A stretch of DNA of 64,000 nucleotides from Helcococcus kunzii ATCC 51366 (GTDB lineage: Bacteria; Bacillota; Clostridia; Tissierellales; Peptoniphilaceae): assembly GCF_000245755.1 (NCBI RefSeq), contig NZ_JH601088.1, positions 1,358,697 through 1,422,696 on the forward strand, written 5' to 3'. A program made the translations under genes and the position numbers. Each line of letters begins with the position of its first letter. The stretch's first letter is position 1. The notes under the pieces are model-generated. The model saw only the letters and a list, made by a program, of their open reading frames with translations. It had not been told where the DNA came from and did no database searches. This document shows, in pieces, positions 18,847-26,787 of the stretch.

Positions 18847-21444
18847 ATGACTGAAACAAAAGAAAAAAAAGTAACTGAAATTAATGAAGTTGATCAATTA
18901 GTAGCTAAGGCTAAAAAGTCTCTTGTAGAATTAATGAAATTAGATCAAGAAAAAATAAATAAAATTGTTCACGCAATGGTTATGGCAGGTGTAGATAAAC
19001 ATATGGAACTTGCTAAAGCTGCTGTAGAAGAAACAAAAAGAGGTATTTACGAAGATAAATGTATTAAAAACCTTTATTCAACAGAAACAATTTGGCATTC
19101 AATTAAATATCAAAAGACTTGTGGTGTAATTGATAGAGATATGCAAACAGGGGTTATAAAAGTGGCTTCCCCTCTTGGTGTTGTTGCAGGTATCACTCCA
19201 GTAACAAACCCAACATCCACAACATTATTCAAATCAATCATTTCAATAATGGCAAGAAACCCAATCATTTTTGCATTCCATCCAAATGCACAAAACTGTT
19301 CTTCAATGGCAGCAAAAACTGTTTATGATGCAGCAGTTAAAGCTGGTGCTCCAAAAGATTGTATCCAATGGGTAACAAAACCTTCAATGGAAGCAACTAC
19401 TCAATTAATCAACCACCCAAATGTTGCTATCACTTTAGCTACTGGTGGTAATGCGATGGTTAAATCAGCTTACTCAACTGGTAAACCAGCATTAGGTGTA
19501 GGTGCAGGAAACGTACCAGCATACTTTGAAAAATCAGCAGATATCAGAAGATCAGTTAATGACATTATCGTATCAAAAACATTTGATAATGGTATGATCT
19601 GTGCTTCAGAACAAGCAGTTATCGTTGATAAAGAAATTTACGATGAAGTTAAAAAAGAATTTGAAAGAAATAGAGCTTATATCGTTCCTAAAAAAGATAT
19701 TAAAAAATTAGAAAAATATGTAATCAATGAAGAAAGACAAATGGCAAATCCTGACATAGTTGGACAATCAGCAATGCACATCGCTGAAATGGCAGGTATC
19801 TCAGTACCAGAAGGTACAAAACTTCTAATCGCAGAAGTTGAAGGTGTAGGTCCAAATTATCCATTAACTAGAGAAAAATTATCTCCAGTACTTGCAATGT
19901 TAAAAGCTGAAAGTACAGAAGATGGTTTCGCTAAATCAAGACAAATGCTTGAATTTAATGGTATGGGACACTCAGCATCTATTCATACATTTGGTGGAAA
20001 CAACGAATTAATCGAAAGCTTTGCAGAACAAATGGAAGCATGTAGAATTTTAGTTAACTCTCCATCTTCAATCGGTGGTATTGGTGACTTATACAACGAA
20101 ATGAGACCATCACTTACATTGGGTTGTGGTTCATACGGTAAAAACTCAGTAAGTGAAAATGTTTCAGTTCACCACTTAATTAATGTAAAAACTATCGCTA
20201 AAAGGAGAAATAACATGCAATGGCAAAAACTTCCATCAAAATTATACTTTGAAAAGAATTCAATTAGATACTTAGAAAAAATGCCAGATGTTGAAAGAGT
20301 CGTTATCATCACTGACCCAGGAATGGTTAAATTTGGTTTAGTTGCAAGAGTAGTAGATGTATTAAGAAGAAGATCAAATGACGTAAAATATGAAATCTTC
20401 TCAGACGTAGAACCAGATCCAACAACAAATACAGTTCAAAGAGGTTTAGATAAAATTAAAGCATTTGAACCAGATACAATTATCGCAATCGGTGGTGGTT
20501 CTCCAATGGATGCCGCTAAGATGATGTGGTTACAATATGAACACCCAGAAGTTGACTTCTTCGGTGCAAAACAAAAATTCTTAGATATTAGAAAGAGAGC
20601 ATACAAATTACCAGACTTAGGAGAAAAATGTCAATTAGTATGTATACCAACAACATCAGGTACTGGTTCAGAAGTTACACCATTCGCTGTAATCACTGAC
20701 TCAGAAACACATGTTAAATACCCAATTGCAGACTATTCATTAACACCTTCAGTAGCAATTGTTGACCCACAATTCACATACACATTACCAAAATCAATGG
20801 TTGCTTACACAGGTATGGACGTATTAACACACGCATTCGAATCATATGTATCTGCAATGGCTTCAGACTACACAAGAGGTCTAAGTTTACAAGCAGTTGA
20901 ATTAGTATTTAGTTCATTAAAAGATTCATACTATACAGATGCTCACGAACCAAAAGAAACAATGCATAATGCATCAACAATTGCAGGTATGGCATTCGCT
21001 AATGCATTCCTAGGAATCAACCACTCACTAGCACACAAAATTGGTGCAGAATTCAACATTCCTCACGGATACGCAAATGCAATCTTAATGCCACATGTAA
21101 TTAGATACAACGCTAAAAACAATGGTAAAACACAAGTTTGGGCAAAATATGAATACTTCAGAGCAGACGAAGACTACGCAAGAATCGCTAAATTAGCAGG
21201 TTGCGAAGGAAACACAACTGAAGAATTAGTAGAAGCTCTTGTACAAAAAGTAATCACATTAGGTAAAGACCTAAACCTAAAACTAAGCATCAAAGATCAA
21301 GGTGTAAGTAAAGAAGAATTCGAAGCAAAAGTAGACAAACTAGCAGAATTAGCTTACCTAGATCAATGTACAACAGCAAATCCAAAAGAACCAATGATAG
21401 AAGAATTAAAAGAAATCTTATATCAAGCATATGAAGGTTGCTAA
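18847..21444 (+). CDS. adhE: Bifunctional acetaldehyde-CoA / alcohol dehydrogenase AdhE
   Basis: Converts acetyl-CoA to ethanol by two NADH-dependent steps, regenerating NAD+ in fermentation. Residues 1 to about 440 are a CoA-acylating aldehyde dehydrogenase with active-site Cys in NGMICASEQAV (about 252). The linker leads to an iron-dependent alcohol dehydrogenase with the NAD-binding AIGGGSPMDAAK and the metal-ligand region GINHSLAHKIGAEFNIPHGY (about 727). The length of 865 residues is normal for spirosome-forming AdhE. Codon use is smooth, suggesting high expression. Three Rex-like sites and a terminator flank it. Confidence 0.97.
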   Translation: MTETKEKKVTEINEVDQLVAKAKKSLVELMKLDQEKINKIVHAMVMAGVDKHMELAKAAVEETKRGIYEDKCIKNLYSTETIWHSIKYQKTCGVIDRDMQTGVIKVASPLGVVAGITPVTNPTSTTLFKSIISIMARNPIIFAFHPNAQNCSSMAAKTVYDAAVKAGAPKDCIQWVTKPSMEATTQLINHPNVAITLATGGNAMVKSAYSTGKPALGVGAGNVPAYFEKSADIRRSVNDIIVSKTFDNGMICASEQAVIVDKEIYDEVKKEFERNRAYIVPKKDIKKLEKYVINEERQMANPDIVGQSAMHIAEMAGISVPEGTKLLIAEVEGVGPNYPLTREKLSPVLAMLKAESTEDGFAKSRQMLEFNGMGHSASIHTFGGNNELIESFAEQMEACRILVNSPSSIGGIGDLYNEMRPSLTLGCGSYGKNSVSENVSVHHLINVKTIAKRRNNMQWQKLPSKLYFEKNSIRYLEKMPDVERVVIITDPGMVKFGLVARVVDVLRRRSNDVKYEIFSDVEPDPTTNTVQRGLDKIKAFEPDTIIAIGGGSPMDAAKMMWLQYEHPEVDFFGAKQKFLDIRKRAYKLPDLGEKCQLVCIPTTSGTGSEVTPFAVITDSETHVKYPIADYSLTPSVAIVDPQFTYTLPKSMVAYTGMDVLTHAFESYVSAMASDYTRGLSLQAVELVFSSLKDSYYTDAHEPKETMHNASTIAGMAFANAFLGINHSLAHKIGAEFNIPHGYANAILMPHVIRYNAKNNGKTQVWAKYEYFRADEDYARIAKLAGCEGNTTEELVEALVQKVITLGKDLNLKLSIKDQGVSKEEFEAKVDKLAELAYLDQCTTANPKEPMIEELKEILYQAYEGC

Positions 21445-21464
21445 AATTAAATAAAAATAAAACG

Positions 21465-21500
21465 CACTGCTCCCCCCTTTGCGGGGAACAGTGTTTTTTT
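21465..21500 (+). terminator. Intrinsic terminator of adhE
   Basis: CACTG-c-TCCCC (21465-21475), a short loop, GGGGA-a-CAGTG (21483-21493), then seven Ts. Strong GC stem with one internal mismatch. Confidence 0.92.
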
Positions 21501-21641
21501 TGTGTTTCATCAATTTCAGTTGGGGGTGATATTTCCCATGAATAGCACCTCACACTTTTTTATTGACAACTTTTAGGGGATTTGATTATGAAATTTTATT
21601 GATAGATGATTTTATGGAATAATGAGAAAAACAAGTAGAAA

Positions 21642-21885
21642 TGGTACTAAATAAAAGAAAATTAAATATAGTTCCAAATTTTTCCATTCAAAATGGTACT
21701 AAATTTAAAAAATTAAAATACAGTTCCAAAAATTTTCACTCTAAATGGTACTAAACTACAAAATATTAAATACAGTACCAAATTTCACAAACAAAATAAG
21801 GAACTAAAATTAAAATTATGAAATAAGGTTCCATTTCTATTCATTTTATTTGGAACTAAAATTAAAAATATTAAATTCAGTATAC
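21642..21885. repeat. Palindromic-unit array A: five 35-bp units
   Basis: Five units, each exactly 35 bp, at 21642-21676, 21694-21728, 21746-21780, 21799-21833 and 21851-21885. Spacers are 17, 17, 18 and 17 nt. Each unit starts TGGTACT or (T/A)GGAACT and ends AGTTCCA, AGTACCA or close variants, so the ends form inverted arms around an AT-rich interior. The arrangement fills most of the 525-bp gap between adhE and the DUF975-like gene. There is no coding potential. Mechanism and origin are unknown; array B shares part of the arm consensus ATGGTxCTAAAT. Confidence 0.8.
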
Positions 21886-21931
21886 TTTTCTCTAAACTTA
21901 TCACATTTCCATTAACTTCAGATATAAATAA

Positions 21932-21968
21932 AAAATGGAGTTAAAAATCTCAACTCCATTTTTTTACT
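21932..21968 (-). terminator. Intrinsic terminator of the DUF975-like gene
   Basis: Stem AATGGAGTT / AACTCCATT with loop of 9 nt, flanked by A and T runs. Read on the minus strand it ends in a T-run immediately after the gene. A closely related stem-loop occurs at 23337-23371. Confidence 0.88.
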
Positions 21969-21969
21969 T

Positions 21970-22623
21970 TTATATATTTCTATCTTTAAGTTTATCATAT
22001 TTTGCATAGAAAACAGGAATAAATGCTAATGATATTATGCTAGACAAAACAATTATTACTGATTGCACCACATTAACCATCCTTATATCTGCCAAATTAG
22101 ATTCTCCATTTAAGATTCTCATTTCATTAGGAAATGTTAACATGAATAATATAAAAAATAGTGGTAAAAACACACATAATTGCGCAATAAATAATGGACT
22201 TTTAAGTCCTTTCATTTCTTCATCGGATTTCTTTAATGCATCATTGTAGCCTATCTCATCATCTTCACTTACAAATTTTATTGCTAATGTATAACTTAGT
22301 GTCTTATACATTCCAGGTATAAAAAATAACAAATACCAAAATAGTAAATAAAATGATTCCAATAAATTCATTACTAATGGTCGTGAATTTTTGTATCTTA
22401 CCATATTTATAAATTTAGGCTTTCTATTTTCTTTGATAGAATGATAAAACTCCAAATTAATAAATGGCAGAAAGACTAAAATAAAAAGCATGTAAAGTAA
22501 ATCTAAATTAAAATAACTAAAAAACTCATTCAGACCATAAAGAAAAACAGCAACCAATAAATAATAAATAAACTTTTTCTTCACTTCTGAAAAAGAATCA
22601 AACAATATTTCTTTTGTTATCAT
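21970..22623 (-). CDS. DUF975-like integral membrane protein
   Basis: Predicted polytopic membrane protein of 217 residues with about five hydrophobic segments, e.g. LLYMLFILVFLPFINLEFYH and VVQSVIIVLSSIISLAFIPV. The block FFIPGMYKTLSYTLAIKFVS followed by DALKKSDEEMKG resembles the DUF975 signature, in which a membrane segment plus IPG precedes an Ala-x-x-x-Ser motif. No function is known. It is transcribed alone and bounded by its own terminator and array A. Confidence 0.75.
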   Translation of the reverse strand: MITKEILFDSFSEVKKKFIYYLLVAVFLYGLNEFFSYFNLDLLYMLFILVFLPFINLEFYHSIKENRKPKFINMVRYKNSRPLVMNLLESFYLLFWYLLFFIPGMYKTLSYTLAIKFVSEDDEIGYNDALKKSDEEMKGLKSPLFIAQLCVFLPLFFILFMLTFPNEMRILNGESNLADIRMVNVVQSVIIVLSSIISLAFIPVFYAKYDKLKDRNI

Positions 22624-22739
22624 AAAACCTCCTGTGGAATGTTAATATTATATCACATTCTCAAATAAAAATAAATATAATTTGATTAAAAATCTCAACA
22701 AAAAAGAGCTGGCTATTACACCAACTCAATTAATTCTAA

Positions 22740-23249
22740 TCATAATTCTTTACTTTTATCTTCTATTTCAGATATTTTCCCTTCTAAAGCCTTCTTGATT
22801 TCCTCTAGATCGTCAAGCCTATAAATTTGATAAACTTCAGTCCCTAAAACTTCAAGTCTCACATAATCTTTTTCTTTATTAATAATTAATTTCGCATTTT
22901 TTAGTTCATCAATTCTAATTTTTTTTATAAAAAAACGTCCATAAATTCTATTGTTAGAATAATAAATAAACTCATACCCAATACCAACGGCATGTGGTGC
23001 AATTACATTAATATAAACAATAAAGGATAACATCGTAATTAAAGACATTAAAACATAAGCATTTGTTGATCTAATCAAAATTAAAGCAACATATATAATA
23101 ATAAGTATCCCCATCAACACCTTGCTAATTCCCCTATTTTTTACATGAATTCGAATGTTACCTTTATATTGAGTTATTTTAAATATCAAATACATCAAGA
23201 AAAAATTTAAAAAATTAACAATAATAATAATAATTTCATTCTTATTCAC
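22740..23249 (-). CDS. Hypothetical membrane protein, paralogue 1
   Basis: Protein of 169 residues with an N-terminal transmembrane segment (IIIIIVNFLNFFLMYLIF), two central hydrophobic segments (about residues 40-85) and a charged C-terminal domain (GYEFIYYSNNRIYGRFFIKK ending in a Glu/Lys-rich helix). It appears to be a small membrane-anchored domain with a PH-like or DUF-type tail. I do not recognise the family. The start is GTG at 23249, 7-8 nt after AAAAGGAG, aligning with the ATG of paralogue 2. It is about 60% similar to the next gene upstream. Confidence 0.72.
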   Translation of the reverse strand: MNKNEIIIIIVNFLNFFLMYLIFKITQYKGNIRIHVKNRGISKVLMGILIIIYVALILIRSTNAYVLMSLITMLSFIVYINVIAPHAVGIGYEFIYYSNNRIYGRFFIKKIRIDELKNAKLIINKEKDYVRLEVLGTEVYQIYRLDDLEEIKKALEGKISEIEDKSKEL

Positions 23250-23336
23250 AGCGCATCTCCTTTTAATATAATAAATTATTTATATATTCATTATATCACT
23301 TTATAGTTAGTTAATCCCATTAAATAAAATCTTATA

Positions 23337-23371
23337 AAAAATGGAGTTGTAAAATCTCAACCCCATTTTTT
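23337..23371 (-). terminator. Intrinsic terminator of paralogue 2
   Basis: ATGG-a-GTT / AAC-c-CCAT with loop GTAAAATCTC, A-run and T-run flanks. It is nearly identical to the terminator at 21932-21968, which suggests a shared duplicated 3' end. Confidence 0.82.
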
Positions 23372-23876
23372 ATTTACTTCTATCCTCTATTTTATATATT
23401 TTTCCATCTAAAACTTTCTTAATTTCCTCTAAATCATCAAGCCTATAAATTTGGTAAAGTTGAGTCCTTAAAACCTCAAGCTTAACATAATCTTTTTCTC
23501 TTTTAATAGTTAATTTCACGTTTTTAAGATTATCAATTCTAATTTTTCTTACAGGAAAACTACCATAGCTTCTATTATTAGAATAATAAATAAACTCATC
23601 CCCAATCCCTACAATATATGGAGCAATTAAATTCATATAAACAGTTAGAACTAACATGACAATTAAAGAACCTAAAATATAAATATTTGAAAATCTTTCC
23701 CAAATTATAGCAAGATAAATAACAAAAAATAAACCGATAAATACATTTGTAATTAACCTATTTTTTACATGAATACGAATTTTATCCCTATCTCGACTTA
23801 TTTTATATATCATAAATACTATAAATAAATTTAATAAATTAACAGTAGCAAAAATATAAATTTCATTTTTACTCAT
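23370..23876 (-). CDS. Hypothetical membrane protein, paralogue 2
   Basis: Protein of 168 residues, colinear with the preceding paralogue. Shared blocks include RIHVKNR, APYIVGIGDEFIYYSNNRSY, KIRIDNLKNVKLTIKREKDY and YQIYRLDDLEEIKK. ATG 23876 is chosen because AAAAGGAG abuts an earlier ATG (23882) but stands 6 nt before this one. The upstream 40 bp (ribosome binding site plus AT-rich promoter region) are also similar to those of paralogue 1, so a unit of gene plus promoter was duplicated in tandem. Function unknown. Confidence 0.72.
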   Translation of the reverse strand: MSKNEIYIFATVNLLNLFIVFMIYKISRDRDKIRIHVKNRLITNVFIGLFFVIYLAIIWERFSNIYILGSLIVMLVLTVYMNLIAPYIVGIGDEFIYYSNNRSYGSFPVRKIRIDNLKNVKLTIKREKDYVKLEVLRTQLYQIYRLDDLEEIKKVLDGKIYKIEDRSK

Positions 23877-23882
23877 ACACAT

Positions 23883-24255
23883 CTCCTTTTAATATAATAA
23901 AATAACTATATATTTATTATATCATCTTATAATTAATTAATGAAATAACCCCGTTAAATGTAAGTAAAATTCATAGCTAAAGAGTATTTTCATGATGAAT
24001 TATAGCTTTTACGGTTATTTTTAATAGCATTATATAAATATTATTTCAAAATTATATACATATATTACTAAATCTATATATAATAACCCCTCTTAGTAAA
24101 TTTATCGTTTTGACCCTAGCGTTTATTATTTTTCTAAATCCACTAGGGCTATGATGCTTTTTTTACAATGGTTCTTCCAACTAACTCTTTACACCTTTAT
24201 GAAACCTCAGCCCCTTTAGCCACCACAACATCAGCTACCACACACCCTAATACGA
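23883..24255. other. Intergenic region with weak hairpins, no gene supported
   Basis: AT-rich DNA. CCCTAG and CTAGGG (about 24114-24149) could pair across about 23 nt. A short minus-strand open stretch (about 24208-24290) reads ILFVFVLGCVVADVVVAKGA before a stop but has no start codon. It could be the decayed end of a membrane-protein gene, or chance. Confidence 0.4.
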
Positions 24256-24429
24256 AGACAAATAATATAAAAATAATGCAAGCCTCTTATTTTGGAAATT
24301 TTCGAGTAAATGAATATTGAAAGCGAGGACTGTCTGAGCAAATTCGAAGAATTTGCGAGTTCCGCAGCTTTCATTATATTCATACGAAGAAAATTTCCAA
24401 AATGGCTTGCATTTTTATATTATTTGTCT
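24256..24429. repeat. 174-bp imperfect inverted repeat at the helicase 3' end
   Basis: The outer 19 bp are perfect (AGACAAATAATATAAAAAT at 24256-24274 and its complement at 24411-24429). Complementarity continues with small indels through GCAAGCC, ATTTTGGAAATTTTC, ATGAATAT and GAAAGC to a central hairpin CAAATTC-gaa-GAATTTG (24339-24355). The right outer arm includes the last 10 nt of the helicase gene. As RNA it would form one long stem-loop. It may be a MITE-like element or an inverted duplication that now acts as a terminator or stabiliser. Confidence 0.8.
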
Positions 24430-26042
24430 GAATACTCTACTCTCATCACCTTACCACCAACTTTCTTACCATTCAATTCTTTTATAACTCCTCTTAGTAA
24501 GTCAATTGGGATTTCTACGAAAGAAAAGTTTGGCATTATATTGATATTGCCAATATCTGATGCAGAGATTTTAGTGTATTTTTTTATTGTTTTAATCATT
24601 AAATTAGTATCCAGGCCATCTCTGGAGCCTTTGTTTATAAACATCTTTGGACCTTTGATTTTTCTAACCTTTGAACCTCTTTTTGAATTAGTACGAGGTT
24701 TAGAGATTTCAAACTTTTTACCATAGTCTACATTATTCAGCTCCTCGTGTTTCTTACGATTTTGCATATCATCAATCATTTTTATTAAACTTAGAGAAAC
24801 ATCAAATAAACTATTACCTTCTGATAAGATTTCATTTAATACTTCAATATATTCATCTTTGTTAGTATTGTTTATTAGAGCTTTAAGAATATCTTTTTTC
24901 AATTGATTTCTACTATTATTTCTAACATCGTAAATAGTTGGAAGCTCCATCTTTTCCATCTTTGAATTGGTATAACGTTCAATTTCGCCTAATTTATTGC
25001 GATCTCTTGAAGTAACAAAGGTGAAGGAAATGCCTTTTTTACCAGCTCTAGCTGTACGGCCAATTCTGTGAACATAGTAATCATTTTGTTGAGGTAAATC
25101 ATAATTTACTACTAAATCTACATTTTCCACATCTAAACCTCTCGCAGCAATATCTGTTGCAATTAATATTTCAATGGTGGATGCTCTAAATCTCTTCATT
25201 ACATTATCTCTTTGGGATTGTTTCATATCACCATGAAGCGCATCAACATTGTAGCCTAATTTTGTTAAATCTGTTACAAGTTGATCTACCATGCGCTTTG
25301 TATTACAAAATACAATTGAAAGATTCGGATTATACATACCTAATAATCTATTTAGAATTTCTTTCTTCATCTTTGAATCCATTTCTAAATAGTACTGTTT
25401 AATTTTTTCTACAGTTAGTTCTTTTTGCTCTATTAGAATTTGTTGAGGAATGTTTTGATAAAGCTTTGAAAATTCCATTATGTCATTGCCCATTGTCGCC
25501 GAAAAGAAACAAGTCTGTCTATTCGGGTTGGTTTGGTCTATGATAGTTTTCATATCATCTCTAAATCCCATGTCAAACATTTCATCAGCTTCATCTAAAA
25601 CTAAAAATTTTAATTTTGAAAGCTTTAATGTTCTTCTATTTAGATGATCCATAACACGACCAGGTGTACCTACTACAATATTTGTGCCCAATTTTAAAGA
25701 CTTAATTTGTCTTCTCATATCTGAACCACCATATATCGCAATGGATTTAACATGCGGTTTATATTTTGCAATCTTTTTTATTTCATCAGAAACTTGTTTT
25801 GCAAGCTCTCTTGTTGGCACTAAAATTAGCCCTTGTATATGATTTTCATCTTCTATCATTTCAACTAAAGGTATCCCAAAAGCAGCTGTTTTCCCAGTAC
25901 CCGTTTGAGCTCTAGCAATTACATCTCTGCCTTCTAAAAGAGTAGGAATGGCTTTTTCTTGAATCGGTGATGGTTTTTCATATCCCATATCTGCTACAGC
26001 TTTAATTAACTCATTCGACAAATTTAATTCATTAAATTTCAA
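24420..26042 (-). CDS. DEAD-box RNA helicase (DeaD/CshA/DbpA type)
   Basis: ATP-dependent RNA helicase acting in ribosome assembly or RNA decay. Q motif MGYEKPSPIQEKAIP, motif I AQTGTGKT, motif Ia PTRELA, motif II DEAD, motif III SAT, and motif VI HRIGRTARAGKKG are all intact. After a linker and a basic segment (NSKRGSKVRKIKGPK), the C-terminal 75 residues resemble the DbpA RNA-binding domain (ISASDIGNINIMPNFSFVEI). The start lies just after GGAGAAAAT. The stop codon falls inside the large inverted repeat at 24256-24429. Its long leader (26043-26100) could carry cold-shock type control, which is not shown. Confidence 0.95.
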   Translation of the reverse strand: MKFNELNLSNELIKAVADMGYEKPSPIQEKAIPTLLEGRDVIARAQTGTGKTAAFGIPLVEMIEDENHIQGLILVPTRELAKQVSDEIKKIAKYKPHVKSIAIYGGSDMRRQIKSLKLGTNIVVGTPGRVMDHLNRRTLKLSKLKFLVLDEADEMFDMGFRDDMKTIIDQTNPNRQTCFFSATMGNDIMEFSKLYQNIPQQILIEQKELTVEKIKQYYLEMDSKMKKEILNRLLGMYNPNLSIVFCNTKRMVDQLVTDLTKLGYNVDALHGDMKQSQRDNVMKRFRASTIEILIATDIAARGLDVENVDLVVNYDLPQQNDYYVHRIGRTARAGKKGISFTFVTSRDRNKLGEIERYTNSKMEKMELPTIYDVRNNSRNQLKKDILKALINNTNKDEYIEVLNEILSEGNSLFDVSLSLIKMIDDMQNRKKHEELNNVDYGKKFEISKPRTNSKRGSKVRKIKGPKMFINKGSRDGLDTNLMIKTIKKYTKISASDIGNINIMPNFSFVEIPIDLLRGVIKELNGKKVGGKVMRVEYSDK

Positions 26043-26102
26043 TATTTTCTCCTATTTGTAACCGAACGACATTATCGGTCATTTGCAATTATTTGCATTA
26101 AA

Positions 26103-26127
26103 AAAAGTCGAGACTAACTCGACTTTC
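26103..26127 (-). terminator. Intrinsic terminator of ybaK
   Basis: GAAAGTCGAG and CTCGACTTTC arms around TTAGT, followed on the minus strand by a T-run. Confidence 0.85.
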
Positions 26128-26185
26128 AAGTTTTTATTATCCTAAATCATTATTACATTTAAACTTAAATAATGCAATTAAAGAT

Positions 26186-26665
26186 TTATTCTGCAAGATT
26201 TGCAATTTTAAATTCAATTATTTTAGATAAATCAGAAGTATTTAATTCTACTTGATAACCTACTTTACCTGCAGAAAATGTAATAATTTCATGCTTATTT
26301 ATCTCTTCATCGAAAAAAGTTGGAAATGTTTTTTTCATACCAATAGGTGAACATCCTCCATGAATATATCCTGTAAGCCCTAGAAGTTCTTTTGAAGGAA
26401 TCATATGAATACTCTTTTCCCCTGAAGCTTCTGCAGCTAATTTTAAGTTTAACTCTTTGTTTACAGGGATTACAAAAACATAATTTTTTCCTGATTTACC
26501 TATTGTTACTAAAGTCTTAAAAACAGAATTTTCATCTTTTTTAATTATTTTGGCAACATCTCTTCCCGTTAGAGTATTGTCTGTTTCAAACTTATGAGGA
26601 ATGTATTCAATATTTTTTTGTTCTAATAGTCTCATCACATTTGTTTTATCTTTATTTTTTGACAT
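26186..26665 (-). CDS. ybaK: YbaK-type aminoacyl-tRNA deacylase
   Basis: Cytoplasmic trans-editing enzyme, chiefly hydrolysing Cys-tRNA(Pro). The YbaK/EbsC fold motifs are present: ENSVFKTLVTIGKSGKNYVF with its conserved Lys, and GYIHGGCSPIGMKKTFPTFF with the family GGxSPxG motif. The length of 159 residues is normal. It is a single gene with its own terminator. Confidence 0.93.
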   Translation of the reverse strand: MSKNKDKTNVMRLLEQKNIEYIPHKFETDNTLTGRDVAKIIKKDENSVFKTLVTIGKSGKNYVFVIPVNKELNLKLAAEASGEKSIHMIPSKELLGLTGYIHGGCSPIGMKKTFPTFFDEEINKHEIITFSAGKVGYQVELNTSDLSKIIEFKIANLAE

Positions 26666-26711
26666 TTTTACTCCTAAACATTTTTCAAATATATTTTATT
26701 ATATCAAAAAA

Positions 26712-26774
26712 CGGCATATTCTGTAAGGGAACGAATTTACATCATACTAATGTTAAATAAATACAGAAATGCCG
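26712..26774. other. Long-loop inverted repeat downstream of the histidine kinase
   Basis: CGGCATATTCTGTA (26712-26725) can pair with TACAGAAATGCCG (26762-26774), leaving one bulge and a loop of about 36 nt. No U-tail follows. It lies between the kinase 3' end and ybaK. Confidence 0.45.
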
Positions 26775-26787
26775 CTTCTTGGCAAAA

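Noticed and set aside
24208..24290. Minus-strand stretch reading like a transmembrane helix (ILFVFVLGCVVADVVVAKGA)
   Set aside because: About 30 codons between stops with no start codon; possibly a gene remnant but not supportable as a feature.
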